From: CAYNWT01 sp964450955
GTDB lineage: Bacteria > Planctomycetota > Planctomycetia > Planctomycetales > Planctomycetaceae
Direction of reading: 5' to 3'
DNA: 64,000 nucleotides
NCBI GenBank assembly: GCA_964450955.1
Contig: CAYVFI010000006.1
Location: 62,001-126,000, forward strand
The notes under the pieces were generated by a model that saw nothing but the letters and a program-made list of their open reading frames with translations, did not search any database and had not been told where the DNA came from. The position numbers were made by a program, and so were the translations under genes. Each line of letters opens with the position of its first letter. The stretch's first letter is position 1. Shown piece after piece: positions 26,347 through 34,697 of this stretch.

Positions 26347-28014
26347 ATGTTACGTTCGCTGCTACTGATTTCACTGTTTGCCACGACGCTTTCTGCTCAG
26401 GAACCGACAAAGGCAGACGACCGACCTGTGAAGGTTCTTATTGTGACGGGCGGCTGCTGTCACAACTACGGATTCCAAACAGACGCGATGAAGAAAGCGG
26501 CCGCGGATCGGAAGCTGAATATTGAGTGGACGGTCTTTCATGATGGAGGCCGAGGAACGGCGGCTCAGATCGCGTTGTACGACAAGCCTGACTGGGCCCA
26601 AAAGTATGACGTTGTAATTCACAACGAATGCTTCGCCAGCACGACCGATCCACAGTACATCCGCCGCATCACGGCTGCTCATAAGGCGGGTGTCAACGCT
26701 GTCGTCATTCACTGTGCGATGCACACTTATCGCGATGCGGCGGTTGATGATTGGCGTGAGTTTCTTGGAGTAACAAGTCGGCGACACGACCATCAAAGCA
26801 ACTACCCGGTGAAGGTAGAGAAGACGAACCACCCGATCATGAAGGGCTTCCCCGCTGATTACAAATCGGCGAAGGACGAGCTATACATCATTGAGAAGGT
26901 CTGGCCGAACACAAAGGTTCTGGCCACATCACCCAGCGAACGTGACGGTAAATTGCACCCGGTATTCTGGACGAACCAATACGGCAAAGGCCGTGTGTTC
27001 GGAACCACGTACGGCCACTCTGACGAGACATTCCGCGACAAAGTTTTCCTGGACACCTTGATGCGCGGCGTTCAGTGGGCGGCCGGACGACTGCCGGCCA
27101 ACGCAAAGCAGCAGGCAGCACAGCCTCGCGGAAACCAAAAGCAAGTGGGCGCCGTGAGGGTGTTAAAGGACCTGTCGTACGCTGATAACAAGAACCCGCG
27201 GCAGGTACTGGATCTGGCTTTGCCTGTGGTCAAGTCGGAGAAACCGCTGCCAGTCATCGCGTTTATTCATGGAGGTGCATGGCGTGCGGGCAACAAGAAT
27301 GGCGGTTTGAAGCGAGTCGCTGCGTTTGTGGACTCCGGTCGCTACGCGGGCGTTTCCATTGGATACCGACTGACCAACGAAGCCAAATGGCCAGCTCAGA
27401 TTCATGACTGCAAAGCGGCGATCCGTTGGATTAAAGGGAACGCGCAGAAGTACAATCTCGACCCCGGTCGCATTGCCGTTTATGGAACCTCCGCCGGTGG
27501 ACATCTTGTCGCAATGCTGGGTGTATCTGGCGGCGTGAAAGAACTGGAAGGGTCTCTTGGTATCCACACTGATCAAAGTAGTCGAGTGACCGCAGTGGCC
27601 AATTACTTCGGCCCGTCGCAGTTGCTTACAATGAACGACTTCCCCGGCAAGATGGATCACAACGCGGCAGACTCACCGGAGTCACTTCTGATTGGTGGTG
27701 CTATTCAGCAACACAAAGATAAAGCAAACGCGGCGTCACCGATGCAATACGTCACAGCCGACGACGCTCCGATGTTGTTGGTTCACGGCGACGCCGATCC
27801 TCTGGTTCCGTTTAATCAATCAGAGATTCTGGACGCGGCGTTGGGTAAGGCCGGCGTTTCAGCGACGCTGGTCCGGGTCGCGGGCGGAGGCCACGGTAAC
27901 TTTCGGAACCCGGCAATTTCTGCCCAGCTAAGCGCGTTCTTTTCAAAGCACCTCCTGGGGCACAGCGATTCGAAACTGCAGGATCGAACTCTCGCGAACC
28001 GGGTTGCGAATTAG
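26347..28014 (+). CDS. Secreted ThuA-like and alpha/beta-hydrolase fusion protein
   Basis: The 555-residue exported protein has a signal peptide (LRSLLLISLFATTLSAQ) and two enzymatic domains. Residues about 25-250 are a ThuA-like domain (trehalose-utilisation family, glutamine-amidotransferase-like fold) with VKVLIVTGGCCHNY, GVNAVVIHCAMHTY and GKGRVFGTTYGHS. Residues about 275-540 are an esterase of the BD-FAE/lipase type: oxyanion motif HGGAW, nucleophile in GTSAGG, Asp in GDADPLVP and His in GGGHGNF. A joint role in polysaccharide or ester breakdown outside the cytoplasm is plausible. GGGGAGAGG lies just before the start. The stop is 30 bases before the first REP palindrome. Confidence 0.88.
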   Translation: MLRSLLLISLFATTLSAQEPTKADDRPVKVLIVTGGCCHNYGFQTDAMKKAAADRKLNIEWTVFHDGGRGTAAQIALYDKPDWAQKYDVVIHNECFASTTDPQYIRRITAAHKAGVNAVVIHCAMHTYRDAAVDDWREFLGVTSRRHDHQSNYPVKVEKTNHPIMKGFPADYKSAKDELYIIEKVWPNTKVLATSPSERDGKLHPVFWTNQYGKGRVFGTTYGHSDETFRDKVFLDTLMRGVQWAAGRLPANAKQQAAQPRGNQKQVGAVRVLKDLSYADNKNPRQVLDLALPVVKSEKPLPVIAFIHGGAWRAGNKNGGLKRVAAFVDSGRYAGVSIGYRLTNEAKWPAQIHDCKAAIRWIKGNAQKYNLDPGRIAVYGTSAGGHLVAMLGVSGGVKELEGSLGIHTDQSSRVTAVANYFGPSQLLTMNDFPGKMDHNAADSPESLLIGGAIQQHKDKANAASPMQYVTADDAPMLLVHGDADPLVPFNQSEILDAALGKAGVSATLVRVAGGGHGNFRNPAISAQLSAFFSKHLLGHSDSKLQDRTLANRVAN

Positions 28015-28044
28015 CCGACAGCGATAGCAAAGCAAATCGCTCAT

Positions 28045-28070
28045 GCCGACTGAGGGCCTCAGTCGGCTAC
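28045..28070 (-). repeat. REP palindrome a (reverse orientation)
   Basis: A 23-base palindrome with 11-bp arms (CCGACTGAGG core) carries the GTAG foot on its right side when read on the minus strand (28070-28067). The outside bases on that side, TACATCCAGGGCG, are shared with REP c. It lies just before the PIN gene, with its GTAG end facing that gene. Confidence 0.9.
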
Positions 28071-28119
28071 ATCCAGGGCGACGCTTCGCTGCTTCGAGCA
28101 TGGACGATCGAAAGATCTG

Positions 28120-28147
28120 CCGGGGATCACCATTAGGTGGTCCCCGG
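28120..28147. promoter_or_regulatory. Inverted repeat in the leader of the PIN gene
   Basis: CCGGGGATCACC (28120-28131) pairs with GGTGGTCCCCGG (28136-28147) over 12 bp with one G-T wobble and an ATTA loop. It ends 26 bases before the PIN gene start. It could be an operator or an RNA hairpin affecting expression; there is no direct evidence for either. Confidence 0.45.
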
Positions 28148-28173
28148 TATGTTACTGTTAACGTCGAATCACG

Positions 28174-29340
28174 ATGAAAAGGCGAATAGTCCAAATGCTT
28201 GCACAGCCAAGATTCATAGTCCTTGATACATCGACACTGGGACGTCTCGCTAAGGACATGTGGTGTGGCGACTCCGCGCGCCACCAGGAGGCTTCAACAC
28301 TTGTTGACGGTTTGACAGATTTGGGTTGTTCGATTGTTCTTGAGTTGACCCATCTAGTGGAACTTCTACGGCATAAGAACCCCGGCGTCGTTGATGATCG
28401 ATTGCGGCTCCTTCGAGCATTGCCCCTCATTGCTTGGCCTCGCCCATACGACGGGGAGTGGTTTGTTGGCTCATCCAGTTTGGATATCGCCGCGAGAGAA
28501 CTAGAGCGAGCCCTTGAATTGCCCGGGAGGAGCTTCGAGGACATCCAGAAAGCCGTTCGACTAGGTCTTTGGGAGACAGGCGTTGGTACTGACATGTTCC
28601 CAGACAGGCCAGACTTCTGGGATGAGTTGGTGTCCCACTTCCAGGGATCGGAGGAACGGGACAGCTACATCGCGTCGTTCGCAAAGCCCGGTGCTCATGA
28701 CGTCGGTGCACGAAAGGTCGGAGATGCCAAGCTAGCCCCGGCCTTCCCCGAGGAAGAGGTGCCTCTTCGCTCTGCACGCCTTGCGAACCAACTCACGGAC
28801 CACGTGGCAAAGTCGGGCGATAAGCGGCTCAACCAGGTCCGCGCAGATGCGTTGGGCTTCGCCAGTGAAACGGCTGAGCGAGTTCAGGCGATAGTGAAAT
28901 CGGGTGGCGACATCGCCGCGTGGATTTGCAAGGAGCACGGTGTTCCCGAAACGCTGGTCAGCGACGATATGTCAGTGTCAGAGCTTGGCGATCTTGCTAC
29001 GGAAGCGAATCAACTCAGAATCATCGCTCGACGTCTGAACCCGAAGCTCCATGTTGACCTCAGAACGATTCCGCCCGGATCCTTGCCAACCTTGACGATG
29101 AATCGTGAACTGACTGCGATCCAGCAGAAGGCAAGCAGGGTATCAGGTAGTGACCTGGGCGACGGGCATTTGGCACCGCTCTGCTTGTATGCTGACGTGA
29201 CAGAGGTTGATAAACGCACTGCTGAGTACGTTGGACAGATTAAGCGAAACCACAGCCAGCTGGGGTCGATGATTCGCCCGTGGGTACGTTCGGCAGAGTA
29301 CCCAACCTTGCTCAAGAGAATACGCGAGGCTTTGGAATAG
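28174..29340 (+). CDS. PIN-domain protein between REP palindromes
   Basis: The 388-residue protein has the acidic residues of a PIN-type RNase fold split between its two ends. The start has FIVLDTSTLG (Asp18) and LELTHLVELL (Glu57, Glu63). The end has SDLGDGHLAPLCLYADVTEVD (Asp327, Asp330, His332, Asp341, Asp346), matching the GDxxHLAxA...AD...TxD pattern. The 230 or so residues between are an insertion without clear likeness, so it is larger than a toxin-type PIN protein. No antitoxin gene is adjacent. Rare codons (AGG, ATA, AGA) crowd the first 15 codons. REP a and REP b flank it with their GTAG ends facing in. RNA cleavage is likely from the motifs; the biological role is unknown. Confidence 0.7.
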   Translation: MKRRIVQMLAQPRFIVLDTSTLGRLAKDMWCGDSARHQEASTLVDGLTDLGCSIVLELTHLVELLRHKNPGVVDDRLRLLRALPLIAWPRPYDGEWFVGSSSLDIAARELERALELPGRSFEDIQKAVRLGLWETGVGTDMFPDRPDFWDELVSHFQGSEERDSYIASFAKPGAHDVGARKVGDAKLAPAFPEEEVPLRSARLANQLTDHVAKSGDKRLNQVRADALGFASETAERVQAIVKSGGDIAAWICKEHGVPETLVSDDMSVSELGDLATEANQLRIIARRLNPKLHVDLRTIPPGSLPTLTMNRELTAIQQKASRVSGSDLGDGHLAPLCLYADVTEVDKRTAEYVGQIKRNHSQLGSMIRPWVRSAEYPTLLKRIREALE

Positions 29341-29357
29341 CAAATTTTTCGACAATT

Positions 29358-29383
29358 GTAGCCGACTGAGGCCCTCAGTCGGT
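29358..29383 (+). repeat. REP palindrome b (forward orientation)
   Basis: GTAG at 29358-29361 leads into an 11-bp-arm palindrome with one base mismatch at the outer end. It begins 17 bases after the PIN gene stop, GTAG side toward that gene. With REP c it forms a tail-to-tail pair separated by 45 bases that contain smaller GCCGC/GCGGC inverted repeats. Confidence 0.9.
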
Positions 29384-29428
29384 TGCCGCGTTAGCGGCAC
29401 GTCAGCGCAACGCTAGCGGCAATGCTCG

Positions 29429-29454
29429 GTCGACTGAGGGTCTCAGTCGACTAC
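29429..29454 (-). repeat. REP palindrome c (reverse orientation)
   Basis: A variant of the same palindrome with compensating changes in both arms (GTCGACTGAG and CTCAGTCGAC), so the stem is kept. GTAG on the minus strand at 29454-29451 faces the RAYT gene. It is followed by the same TACATCCAGGGCG as REP a. Paired changes indicate selection for the stem. Confidence 0.9.
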
Positions 29455-29482
29455 ATCCAGGGCGGCCGTGTACATTGGGTGG

Positions 29483-30175
29483 ATGACTCGTGTACCCGAT
29501 GCGTTTGGCTTCTTCGATCCGAAGCAGGAGTATTCCGTTCGTTACGGTTCTCTGCCGCACTGGGAGCAACCCGGAGCGACTTACTTCATTACATATCGTA
29601 CGGCCGATTCGATTCCGCAGGCGGCGTCCGATTTATGGAGGCGAGAACGAGCCGATGCGTTGCTCCGACTGGGCATTGACGTAGATCGAACGGACTGGCT
29701 CACTGCGTTCGGGAGCCTGGGCTGGGAAAAGAAGCTCCAGTTTCATCGACAGTTCGCTACGAAGCTTGAGCACGAGGTCGATCAGTTGCACGGTGACTGT
29801 CCGTTGGCGAATCCGAAAGCATCGAAGATCGTGGAAGAGAATCTGTTGCGATTTGATGGGGACCGATATCACCTCGGTGGATTTGTGGTGATGCCGAATC
29901 ATGTGCATGTGCTGGTCTGTCTGGCTCAAGAGATCCGGGTGAAGGATCAATGCAAGAACTGGAAGCACTACCAGTCGAGAGAGATCAACAGATTGCTCGG
30001 GTTGGAGGATCGACCGTGGCAATCCGAGAGCTTCGATCACCTCGTCCGCGACGGCGATCACTTTCACAAGTTCCGAAAGTACATCGAAGAGAACCCGACA
30101 AACGCAAACCTGAAGGACAGCGAGTTTCGCCTATACCTTCCGGACCTGAAGGACACGCGCTTTGTAGCCGACTGA
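29483..30175 (+). CDS. REP-associated tyrosine transposase (RAYT)
   Basis: RAYTs are Y1 single-strand transposases that bind and cut REP sequences. The 230 residues include the HUH motif in VMPNHVHVLV, the catalytic Tyr in WKHYQSREINRLLG, and the family block RPWQSESFDHLVRDGDHF followed by YIEENP. It looks full length and intact. The ATG at 29483 follows GGGTGG and is preferred to the GTG at 29468. REP c ends 28 bases before the start, and the stop codon (TGA at 30173-30175) lies inside REP d. Gene and palindromes therefore form one RAYT/REP unit. Confidence 0.92.
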   Translation: MTRVPDAFGFFDPKQEYSVRYGSLPHWEQPGATYFITYRTADSIPQAASDLWRRERADALLRLGIDVDRTDWLTAFGSLGWEKKLQFHRQFATKLEHEVDQLHGDCPLANPKASKIVEENLLRFDGDRYHLGGFVVMPNHVHVLVCLAQEIRVKDQCKNWKHYQSREINRLLGLEDRPWQSESFDHLVRDGDHFHKFRKYIEENPTNANLKDSEFRLYLPDLKDTRFVAD

Positions 30176-30189
30176 GGCCCTCAGTCGGC
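30164..30189 (+). repeat. REP palindrome d (forward orientation)
   Basis: GTAG at 30164-30167 and a perfect 11-bp-arm palindrome to 30189. It contains the RAYT stop codon. The sequence is the same as REP b apart from the last base. It forms a tail-to-tail pair with REP e, separated by about 143 bases in which no gene is recognised. Confidence 0.92.
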
Positions 30190-30332
30190 CGAGTATTGGG
30201 AGCTAACTTTATTGGTAACGGCAAAAGCAGCTGTGCGGTCATCCGCAAGAGGCGGCACTCTGCCCTCAAAAGCATCACCGTCGCGGGCCACGAGTTTGCG
30301 GCCACCTCACCACATTCGTGCCGTGCGCGGTG

Positions 30333-30359
30333 ACCGACTGAGGGGCCTCAGTCGGCTAC
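30333..30359 (-). repeat. REP palindrome e (reverse orientation)
   Basis: A palindrome with 10-bp arms (30334-30343 and 30346-30355), a two-base centre and GTAG on the minus strand at 30359-30356. It is the last copy of the island. The slyD remnant begins within about 10 bases of it. Confidence 0.9.
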
Positions 30360-30367
30360 TTTTCTGA

Positions 30368-30604
30368 GCGGGAGACCCGTTTCGACTCGCGTTCCCAAAC
30401 GGTGAGCAGCAAGTGATCACAGTCATTGAAATAGGTGACGACAAAGTTACGATCGACGGCAACCATGCGCTCGCGGGTTTTACTTTGCACTGCAACATGA
30501 CTGTTCGCGAAGTCCGCGACGCAACTGACAAAGAAATCGCGGACGGCCCGAGGGCTTCGGAGAGTGACATAGAGGGATCTGGGCACCTACTGCTGAGCGG
30601 TTGA
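30368..30604 (+). pseudogene. 5'-truncated FKBP-type peptidyl-prolyl isomerase (SlyD-like) remnant
   Basis: The frame from 30368 reads GDPFRLALPNGEQQVITV, then KVTIDGNHALAGFTLHCNMTV and REVRDATDKEIADGP, which is the C-terminal third of a SlyD-like isomerase (usual text VDGNHPLAGxTL ... VREATxEEIxHG). Everything N-terminal, including the first half of the FKBP fold, is absent. An in-frame TGA lies at 30365-30367, and REP e starts just before. The piece probably cannot fold as an isomerase. The last 18 bases overlap the convergent oxidoreductase gene. Confidence 0.8.
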
Positions 30605-31615
30605 TGCTTTGTACTCTGCAAGTCTCAGCTTCCGCTTCGCGAGCCTTAGGCGGCTGTTGATGGTGTCGGCTGCGTCTACTGCTTCGTCCCACGCTGTGTA
30701 GATTTGTGCCTTGCGGCCGTCGATCAGGTCGCCCACGGCAAAGAAGCCTTCGACGGATGTCTCGTAATTGTCGTTCACGACTGCGCGACCGTTGTCGGCA
30801 ACTTCGGCTCCGACGGACAGCAACAGTTGGTTGTAGGCAATGATTCCAAGTGCGACGAAGGTGCTGTTCGTATCGACGAAGGTACCGTCTTCAAGTTCAT
30901 AGCCTTCGAGGCCGGCTGCTTTGGCGTCGCCACGGATTGCCGTGATTGCTGCACCGTGGATTTTCATGCCATACATCGCGGCCAGTTCCAGAGCAGACTC
31001 TGAGTAGTCTTGCTTCAGGCCGTTGCTGAGGATGGCAACGTTCTCAAGGCCGTAGCGTTCGACCATCGCGGCAGCCATGGAAATCGCGGTGCCGGTGTTG
31101 CCGATGACTGACAGTTTCTTTCCGATGGTTTTGTGTCCGTCGCACCGGATACAGTACAGCACATCGTACCGGTTGGCGAACGGTAGAATGGGTTGGATAG
31201 AACCACCAATGTGCGGCTGCACATCCATGATGCCGGTTGCCAGAATCACAGACGACGCCGTCGCGCTATGCTTACCGTTTTTGTCTTCGTAGGTCAGTTC
31301 GAAATGGGTGCCGTCCCCCGTGCTGTTGTTGGTGACGTCTGTCACGACAGCCTTAATTTCGTGGTGCCAGTCTGTTAGCTCTTTCTGTTCCTGGATCCAC
31401 TTCAGGGTTGCCTTGGTCGTTGACGTGATTGGTCGCTTGAGATCGTGGAGTCCGGGAATGTTGTCGACTTCGGCAACCCACGCCGCGCGACCTTTGCGTT
31501 TGGAATCGGGGTTACCGGAGAAGAGTACAGTTCGGTCTCCATTTAGAACCGCCCGAAGGTAGGCCATTGTGCCGGCGCCGCCCGCTCCGATTACCGCAAC
31601 GTCGAAGTGTTCCAT
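30587..31615 (-). CDS. Thioredoxin reductase-like FAD/NAD(P)-dependent disulfide oxidoreductase
   Basis: The 342 residues follow the two-dinucleotide-domain plan of thioredoxin reductase: FAD motif VIGAGGAG at 8-15, redox pair Cys-Ile-Arg-Cys in LYCIRCDGHK (equivalent to CxxCDG), NAD(P) motif VIGNTGTAISMAAAM, and the FAD-binding VEGFFAVGDLIDGRK at the end. The second dinucleotide motif is less standard than in TrxB (GNTGTA rather than GGGNSA), so the partner may not be thioredoxin itself. No thioredoxin is next to it. It is convergent with the slyD remnant. Confidence 0.85.
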   Translation of the reverse strand: MEHFDVAVIGAGGAGTMAYLRAVLNGDRTVLFSGNPDSKRKGRAAWVAEVDNIPGLHDLKRPITSTTKATLKWIQEQKELTDWHHEIKAVVTDVTNNSTGDGTHFELTYEDKNGKHSATASSVILATGIMDVQPHIGGSIQPILPFANRYDVLYCIRCDGHKTIGKKLSVIGNTGTAISMAAAMVERYGLENVAILSNGLKQDYSESALELAAMYGMKIHGAAITAIRGDAKAAGLEGYELEDGTFVDTNSTFVALGIIAYNQLLLSVGAEVADNGRAVVNDNYETSVEGFFAVGDLIDGRKAQIYTAWDEAVDAADTINSRLRLAKRKLRLAEYKASTAQQ

Positions 31616-32122
31616 CGTGTTTCCGATCTTGTCTCAGTGAAGTAGATTTCGAAGCGTAGTGAAGTATTCGGGGGCAGCCAAGTTGTCTTGGTTCTGTAGC
31701 AGTCGGTATCTGTGTGCAAGCCATGCCGTTGTGGGAGCTGCCCTTTGGGGTGAGTTTGGAGTCTGTCGCGGCGGCACGCAGTCGCTAAACCTGGACGTTG
31801 CGGGCTGTGCACGCAGGCTTGCGACATAATGTGGGTTCATTCGGCATTCGTTTTCCGGTGGCTCCATAGAACTTCTACAGGTCCTGGCCGAGGCAACGAG
31901 TCCCCGGCCACGGTAGGGCGGTCGTAGGTTGGGTCGTGGCAGAACTGTGTTTCGTCTGGTCGCGGCCTGCGAATGGAGGCCCAGGCGGGCGTCGTCGCCC
32001 AATTCTGATGGAAGATTGGTCGGACGGTTTGACAGCGATTGGGTGTCCCTTAGTCTTTGACCCATGGAGCCGTGGTGGTTCCGACCTTAATCCACAACTT
32101 AAAGTGCCTGGTTTCTTGCCCC
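31616..32122. other. Intergenic region without a recognisable gene
   Basis: About 500 bases between the divergent oxidoreductase and nuclease genes. The open frames at 31634-32065 (minus) and 31936-32202 (plus) are GC-rich shadows without family likeness. Promoters for both flanking genes must lie here, but none is clear by eye. Confidence 0.5.
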
Positions 32123-33694
32123 ATGATTCAAATCAACCTCAGGCTGCCCGCTGTGATTTTGTTGCTGGCGACGATCGTGATTTTCGGCTCACTCGAACGT
32201 GAGTCAAAAGCCGGCAGCGGCGGCGTTCTGTCTTCGGGGCCGCCTGAAGGTGGCGCGTCTCAAAGTGGTCAGTCGATTGTCATCAAGGGCGATCTGAATT
32301 CTGTCGATTGGAAGTCGCTGGTGGGGAAGCAGGTTACCGTCGAAGGCCGGCTGGAGATTGTTGACGCTTACAATCTGGTTCGATACGGAGAAGTGAAGGT
32401 TGCGAGGGAACGCCTTTACGTTCCGACAGCCGCAATCGACCCAAACGACGCAGATCCGGTTGGAGTATCATTCACCGGCGGCAGCAATGTTGCGAAGGTC
32501 GTGGCGGCACAGAAATTCAACGACAAAGCGATTCTTACGCTTGATGATGGGCGCAACTCGCAGGATGTCTTTCCGCCAAAGCTGTTTCCGAAGTTGGGTA
32601 AGACTCAACCGACGGTTCGGCTTGGTTCAATTATCAAAGGCGTTTCCGGCCGGATTGTTGAGAAGCGGAATACGATCTATTTGATACCAGACGCGCCGCT
32701 TGACTGGGTGCCTGCCAGGCGTCCGGAACGGCCGAACGTTGGATCGGCCGACATCACCATCGCGAGTTTCAATGTGCTGAACTACTTCACCACGATCGAC
32801 AACGGTTCTAACAGAGCTCGTGGTGCGGATTCGCAGTCTGAGTTTAGTCGGCAGGACGCGAAGATTGTTGCAGCGATCACTGCGTTGAAGGCGGACGTTG
32901 TTGGGTTAATGGAGATTGAAAACAGCGTCGGGGCAGAAGAGCGACTGGTCGCGGCGTTGAACAAAGCAAGCGGCAGTAATGTATTTCAAGGCAGCGGAAT
33001 CCCCGCTGGTTTTCGACGCGTGCCGGGCGGTGCGGATGCCATCCGAGTGGCTCTTGTTTACCGGGCCGACCGCGTTTTGCCGGTCGGTGATGTCACAGTG
33101 ATTCGCGATCCTGCGTTCCATTCGGCTCGAGCACCCGTGGTTCAGACGTTTCGATCGAAGGAAGGCGGCAGGCCTTTTACTGTTGTCGTGAACCATTTCA
33201 AATCGAAGGGTGGAGCTGGTGAAGCGGACCCTGCCAACAAGAATAAAGGTGACGGGCAGGGGGCGTACAATGCGGCGCGGCGGGCCCAGGCTCTGGCAAT
33301 CGTTAGCTATGTAGACGGTCTGGCGACACGAGGACGCGAACCGCGCGTGCTGGTTCTTGGTGACCTGAATGCGTACCAGGAAGAAGATCCGATTGACGCT
33401 TTGCGGGCTGCCGGCATGGTTGACCTTCACACCATCAAGTCGGCACAGACAATCGTGGGCGAACGTTCGCCGCATTATTCCTACGTTTATCGTGGACAGT
33501 CTGGCAGCCTCGATCACGCATTCGGAACCAGGTCGTTGGCCAAAGATGTGGTCGCTGCCAGGACGTGGCACATTAATGCGGACGAACCACGTTGGTTGGA
33601 CTACAACGAAGAGAACAATCCGAAATCGTTATTTCGGGCCGATCCGTTTCGGAGTTCAGACCACGATCCGGTTTTAATCGGGATCCGTAAGTGA
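32123..33694 (+). CDS. Exported endonuclease/exonuclease/phosphatase-family nuclease (ExeM/NucH-like)
   Basis: The protein has 523 residues. An N-terminal export signal is seen (RLPAVILLLATIVIFGSLE). Residues about 55-195 look like an OB-fold domain (LVGKQVTVEGRLEIVD), and residues about 205-520 are a nuclease domain of the EEP family: TIASFNVLNYF, DVVGLMEIEN with the metal-binding Glu, VVNHFKSKG, LVLGDLNAYQEEDP and a final SSDHDPVLI with the catalytic Asp-His. This matches extracellular DNases of the ExeM/NucH type. The ATG at 32123 was chosen to start at the signal peptide. It probably degrades DNA outside the cell. Confidence 0.9.
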   Translation: MIQINLRLPAVILLLATIVIFGSLERESKAGSGGVLSSGPPEGGASQSGQSIVIKGDLNSVDWKSLVGKQVTVEGRLEIVDAYNLVRYGEVKVARERLYVPTAAIDPNDADPVGVSFTGGSNVAKVVAAQKFNDKAILTLDDGRNSQDVFPPKLFPKLGKTQPTVRLGSIIKGVSGRIVEKRNTIYLIPDAPLDWVPARRPERPNVGSADITIASFNVLNYFTTIDNGSNRARGADSQSEFSRQDAKIVAAITALKADVVGLMEIENSVGAEERLVAALNKASGSNVFQGSGIPAGFRRVPGGADAIRVALVYRADRVLPVGDVTVIRDPAFHSARAPVVQTFRSKEGGRPFTVVVNHFKSKGGAGEADPANKNKGDGQGAYNAARRAQALAIVSYVDGLATRGREPRVLVLGDLNAYQEEDPIDALRAAGMVDLHTIKSAQTIVGERSPHYSYVYRGQSGSLDHAFGTRSLAKDVVAARTWHINADEPRWLDYNEENNPKSLFRADPFRSSDHDPVLIGIRK

Positions 33695-33998
33695 GGCGTT
33701 GTGGATCTTTTACGGGGTCAGCGATTTAAGGCGTGTTGGTTTTGTTACGTTTGGCCGTGGTTGAGACTAGTCATCTGCGGCGGTAGTTGGCGGCGGTAGC
33801 GCGTTCTCTCCGAACACGGGAACCGGAGTCTCTCGCGATGGAATGTGTTTTTAGTTTGGAGCCTCGTGCGGCAATTTGAGGCTGTGTGCTGTTGGAGTTG
33901 GTACACTTAGCCGGACGGGCACGTTTGTTGAACCGGCGTGGCTGGCGTCGATTTAATCGGATTTTTTTGGATGTCCAACAGCAACGCAGACTGAAGTT
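33695..33998. other. Intergenic region without a recognisable gene
   Basis: A 304-base space before the HTH-EIIA gene. No open frame of note and no clear hairpin. It presumably holds the promoter of the next gene. Confidence 0.5.
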
Positions 33999-34697
33999 AT
34001 GTCACGCGATTTCTACACACTCGAAGAACTAGCCCGGCAACTGGGGCAGGATCGTCGTGTCGTCGAAAAACAGGTAAGTCGTGGGCACATACCGGGTCGC
34101 CGTGTCGGTGGGGAATGGCGGTTCAACAAAACGGAAATCAGTGATTGGCTGGAACATCAAATTCAGTCGCTGTCTGAACCTGATCTGGCGAATCTCGAAC
34201 GTTCGCAGAAGTCTCCTGAGGTGACCGAACAGTCGCCTGTCGGGAATTTATTGCATCGTGATTTGGTACAGGTTCCGTTGAACGGCAGGACCCGGGTGTC
34301 AGTCTTGCGTGAGTTGGTTGAGGTGGCTGGTCGCACATGGCAGGTATTTGATGCCGCTGCGATTCTGGAAGCTGTTCGTCAGCGAGAAGAGATCTCATCG
34401 ACCGCGTTTCCGGGCGGGGTTGCGATTCCTCATCCTCAAAACCGGATGCCGGATGCGATTGGTGAGCCGCTTATTGTATTCGGAAAAGCTTTACGCGGGA
34501 TTCCGTTTGGCAGCCATCAAATGACAGACATGTTTTTTCTGGTTCTTGCTCGCGACCCGAACACGCATTTGAAGGTGCTGGCTCGCTTAAGCCGTCTGTT
34601 CCAAACCGAAGACTTTCTGGACGACCTGCGAGACACAAACGACGGCGAAGCGGCCTACGATTTTATTATTGAAGCCGACGCGAAACTTGACAGTTAA
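33999..34697 (+). CDS. DNA-binding HTH fused to PTS EIIA (PtsN-like) domain
   Basis: The 232 residues join an excisionase/MerR-like winged helix-turn-helix (about 4-52: YTLEELARQLGQDRRVVEKQVSRGHIPGRRVGGEWRF) to a fructose/nitrogen-type EIIA domain (about 82-228). The phospho-accepting His is in GGVAIPHPQN. PtsN-like proteins relay phosphate signals and do not carry sugar; the fused DNA-binding domain suggests a transcription factor switched by phosphorylation. No EIIB, EIIC or HPr gene is adjacent. The gene is 125 bases before dus on the same strand. Confidence 0.88.
   Translation: MSRDFYTLEELARQLGQDRRVVEKQVSRGHIPGRRVGGEWRFNKTEISDWLEHQIQSLSEPDLANLERSQKSPEVTEQSPVGNLLHRDLVQVPLNGRTRVSVLRELVEVAGRTWQVFDAAAILEAVRQREEISSTAFPGGVAIPHPQNRMPDAIGEPLIVFGKALRGIPFGSHQMTDMFFLVLARDPNTHLKVLARLSRLFQTEDFLDDLRDTNDGEAAYDFIIEADAKLDS

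Noticed and set aside
28045..30359. CRISPR array or integron attC sites
   Set aside because: Five palindromic copies with uneven spacing, alternating orientation, a GTAG foot and a RAYT gene among them fit REP elements instead.
31634..32065. 143-codon minus-strand frame
   Set aside because: Arg/Pro-rich composition, no motif and no ribosome site. Judged a GC-driven chance frame.
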